Program-made: the position numbers and the translations under genes
In this document: one piece after another, positions 6,308 to 6,894 of the stretch
Position numbering within the stretch: position 1 is the stretch's first letter
Layout of the letters: each line of letters starts with the position of its first letter
Notes under the pieces: generated by a model
Told to the model about the DNA's origin: nothing
Seen by the model: the letters and a program-made list of their open reading frames with translations, nothing else
The model's database searches: none
Origin: Clostridia bacterium
GTDB taxonomy: Bacteria > Bacillota > Clostridia > Oscillospirales > CAG-272
DNA length: 6,894 nt
Assembly: GCA_017612495.1 (NCBI GenBank)
Contig: JAGAFQ010000057.1
Coordinates: forward strand, 1 to 6,894
Direction: 5' to 3'

Positions 6308-6894
6308 TCAAAAAGGTAATTCATCCGAAAAGTCATACTCTTCGAGCGGTGTTTGACTCGTATAAATGCCGAGCTCGCCGAAAGGCTTTTTATCATCGGA
6401 ATCATAGTTTTCTTTGTAATAGACCTTCAAGGTCAGCGTGGCATAGCCGTCAAGATCTACGTTATCAAAAGTAATGCGGTGATATCTGTAAAGCGCATAT
6501 TTCGCAAAAGCACACTCGGTGCCTACGGAGATCTCGCTGCCGTCTTTATCGCAAAGCACGAATATCCACGGATCGTTCGGCGATTCCGAGAGAGAATATG
6601 CCTCTTTGAGATACTTTAACGTGCTGCGGTTGTATTTGAGTGTCAGCTGAAGTTTCGATACGCTGTCAAAATATCGCAAATGCCCGACGCTGAAATATCC
6701 GTCGGGAGTGATATAATCCGATATCTTTTGCGTATATACCTTGAACGTTTCGGGGCTTTTCTCGTATGCCTTTGTCATCGCACCGTCCCAAACGATATTT
6801 TTTGCCGCTTTGGGATCGTGATCGTTCGTATATATCCTCCAAAAGAAAAACAGAAAAATAAAAGCGATGAAGGAATATATCAATATCGCCAAAG
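6308..6894 (-). CDS. Unrecognised membrane-anchored protein (5' end beyond the window)
   Basis: I do not recognise this protein. The minus-strand frame is open to the window edge; the first possible start inside is TTG at 6892-6890, with no room to see a ribosome binding site, so the true start is probably outside. Counting from that TTG, residues 3-18 form one strongly hydrophobic segment (rich in Phe and Ile) followed by WRIY, consistent with a signal anchor. The remaining 170 or so residues are soluble, rich in Tyr, Asp and Lys, and show alternating hydrophobic stretches that suggest beta strands (KLQLTLKYN, WIFVLCD, HRITFDNVDL, YATLTLKVYY). Two cysteines (114 and 127) are present. The C-terminus is acidic (EEYDFSDELPF). 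No catalytic motif is visible. The TGA stop is 15 bases before the PAP2 start, so the two are very likely cotranscribed. That this is a real gene is supported by length, position and spacing. Confidence 0.8.
   Translation of the reverse strand, partial: LAILIYSFIAFIFLFFFWRIYTNDHDPKAAKNIVWDGAMTKAYEKSPETFKVYTQKISDYITPDGYFSVGHLRYFDSVSKLQLTLKYNRSTLKYLKEAYSLSESPNDPWIFVLCDKDGSEISVGTECAFAKYALYRYHRITFDNVDLDGYATLTLKVYYKENYDSDDKKPFGELGIYTSQTPLEEYDFSDELPF

Overview
The window looks like ordinary chromosomal DNA from a Bacillota organism, most likely a member of the class Clostridia. The evidence is mid-range base composition, AGGAGG-type ribosome binding sites, SigA-like promoter hexamers, compact T-tailed terminators, and a gene set (COG2509-type flavoprotein, RsuA-like pseudouridine synthase, Tex, stand-alone MsmK/UgpC-type ATPase) typical of that class. 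I cannot name a genus. I see no mobile element, CRISPR array, rRNA or tRNA gene.

Layout: (1) positions 1-1324, plus strand, the 3' part of a gene for an FAD-dependent dehydrogenase of the COG2509 type, closed by a strong hairpin terminator at 1330-1364. (2) positions 1412-4337, plus strand, a probable two-gene unit: an RsuA-family rRNA pseudouridine synthase and, 55 bases later, the RNA-binding protein Tex. Both act on RNA or the translation machinery. A weak terminator-like hairpin follows. (3) positions 4338-4536, a 199-base control region with a near-consensus promoter, two small inverted repeats near or over the promoter and a GC-rich hairpin in the 5' leader. (4) positions 4537-5649, plus strand, a single ABC transporter ATPase of the MsmK/UgpC/MalK class, with codon usage clearly different from its neighbours and no permease or binding protein beside it. 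This fits a highly expressed ATPase shared by several sugar importers. (5) a terminator at 5660-5690 that can work in both directions, between convergent genes. (6) positions 5711-6894, minus strand, a PAP2-type membrane phosphatase preceded by an unrecognised membrane-anchored protein whose start lies beyond the window edge. The two are 15 bases apart and very likely cotranscribed.

The window holds housekeeping genes in at least four transcription units, and I do not see an undescribed multi-gene system. The items most worth a second look are the control region of the ABC ATPase and the unrecognised protein paired with the PAP2 phosphatase.
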